Shown piece by piece: positions 6,583 to 6,764 of a stretch of 6,764 nucleotides of DNA. The position numbers were made by a program, and so were the translations under genes. This DNA comes from Candidatus Omnitrophota bacterium (GTDB taxonomy: Bacteria > Omnitrophota > Gorgyraeia > 2-01-FULL-45-10). Where the stretch lies: positions 316 to 7,079 of the forward strand of contig PLLI01000028.1 in assembly GCA_003140915.1 (NCBI GenBank), in the 5' to 3' direction. Position 1 is the first letter of the stretch; every line of letters begins with the position of its first letter. The notes beneath the pieces are model-generated. The model was not told the origin of the DNA, did no database searches, and saw nothing but the letters and a program-made list of their open reading frames with translations.

Positions 6583-6764
6583 ATGTGCGCTTGGCAGCGT
6601 GAGACATTTTTAGGCGGAAGAGTCGTTTCAGAAAATGAAGGCTCAATCCGCGAAGAGCTCGGCTCCACATCACTCATCATGGACTGGCAGAGTCCGCATA
6701 ATAAGTGGTGGATCAGGCTTGTAGCTGTTACATTAACAATTGCATTCATACATCAGGATATAGT
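6583..6764 (+). CDS. N-terminus of an unidentified exported or membrane-anchored protein (partial, runs off window)
   Basis: Sixty complete codons plus two bases are visible, from MCAWQRETFLGG onward. Residues 1-41 are mostly hydrophilic and carry several acidic residues. A short N-K-W-W-I-R boundary at 40-45 then leads into a hydrophobic segment at about 44-56 (IRLVAVTLTIAFI). This pattern resembles a signal peptide or signal anchor with an unusually long N-terminal region. From recall, similar starts with aromatic-basic residues before the hydrophobic stretch occur in very large secreted proteins of Candidatus Omnitrophota; this is inference and cannot be tested here. The gene has its own promoter and leader, so it is probably not part of the pump operon. 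The catalytic or structural part lies outside the window and its function is unknown. Confidence 0.7.
   Translation, partial: MCAWQRETFLGGRVVSENEGSIREELGSTSLIMDWQSPHNKWWIRLVAVTLTIAFIHQDI

Noticed and set aside
6531..6749. A 72-codon minus-strand open frame at the right edge.
   Set aside because: It overlaps the plus-strand gene start at 6583, which has a promoter, a Shine-Dalgarno and a plausible signal-anchor protein. The antisense product shows no recognisable features.

Overview
The window holds two large tandem genes for inner-membrane RND transporters of the hydrophobe/amphiphile efflux (AcrB-like, HAE-1) class, both on the + strand. They are flanked by the last codons of an upstream + strand gene at the left edge and the first 60 codons of an unrelated gene at the right edge. 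Base composition is balanced in the RND genes, which use ATA (Ile) and AGG/AGA (Arg) codons heavily. It becomes strongly AT-rich after base 6366.

Layout: (1) Bases 1-44 are the 3' end of an open frame whose TGA overlaps the GTG start of the first RND gene. By position this is most likely the periplasmic adaptor (membrane fusion protein) of the pump, but only 13 codons are visible. (2) Bases 41-3202 encode RND subunit A (1053 aa). (3) After a 26-base gap, bases 3229-6366 encode RND subunit B (1045 aa). (4) Bases 6367-6582 are a 216-base AT-rich intergenic region with a weak dyad, a near-consensus extended -10 promoter and a potentially folded leader. (5) Bases 6583-6764 are the start of a new gene. 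It encodes a hydrophilic N-terminus of about 40 residues followed by a hydrophobic segment, and it runs off the window.

The genes at 1-6366 look like one operon for a tripartite export system: adaptor, then two paralogous RND subunits. Two adjacent, diverged RND genes recall MdtB/MdtC and MuxB/MuxC, where the two proteins form a mixed trimer; whether that holds here is inference. Both proteins keep the first TM4 aspartate and the TM11 RLRPILMT motif. Both lack the second TM4 aspartate and the TM10 lysine of the AcrB proton relay, having D-T/NN and D-N/NN instead, a variation widespread among non-proteobacterial HAE-1 pumps. Subunit B also carries an unusual hydrophobic insertion of about 40 residues between TM2 and TM3.

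The organism is probably an uncultured Gram-negative-type (diderm) bacterium. The ATA/AGG-rich codon use and the style of the last gene's N-terminus (long hydrophilic leader, then a KWW-R-hydrophobic segment) suggest Candidatus Omnitrophota. That assignment is from recall and is moderately to weakly supported. No RNA genes, CRISPR arrays, insertion sequences or prophage features were seen.
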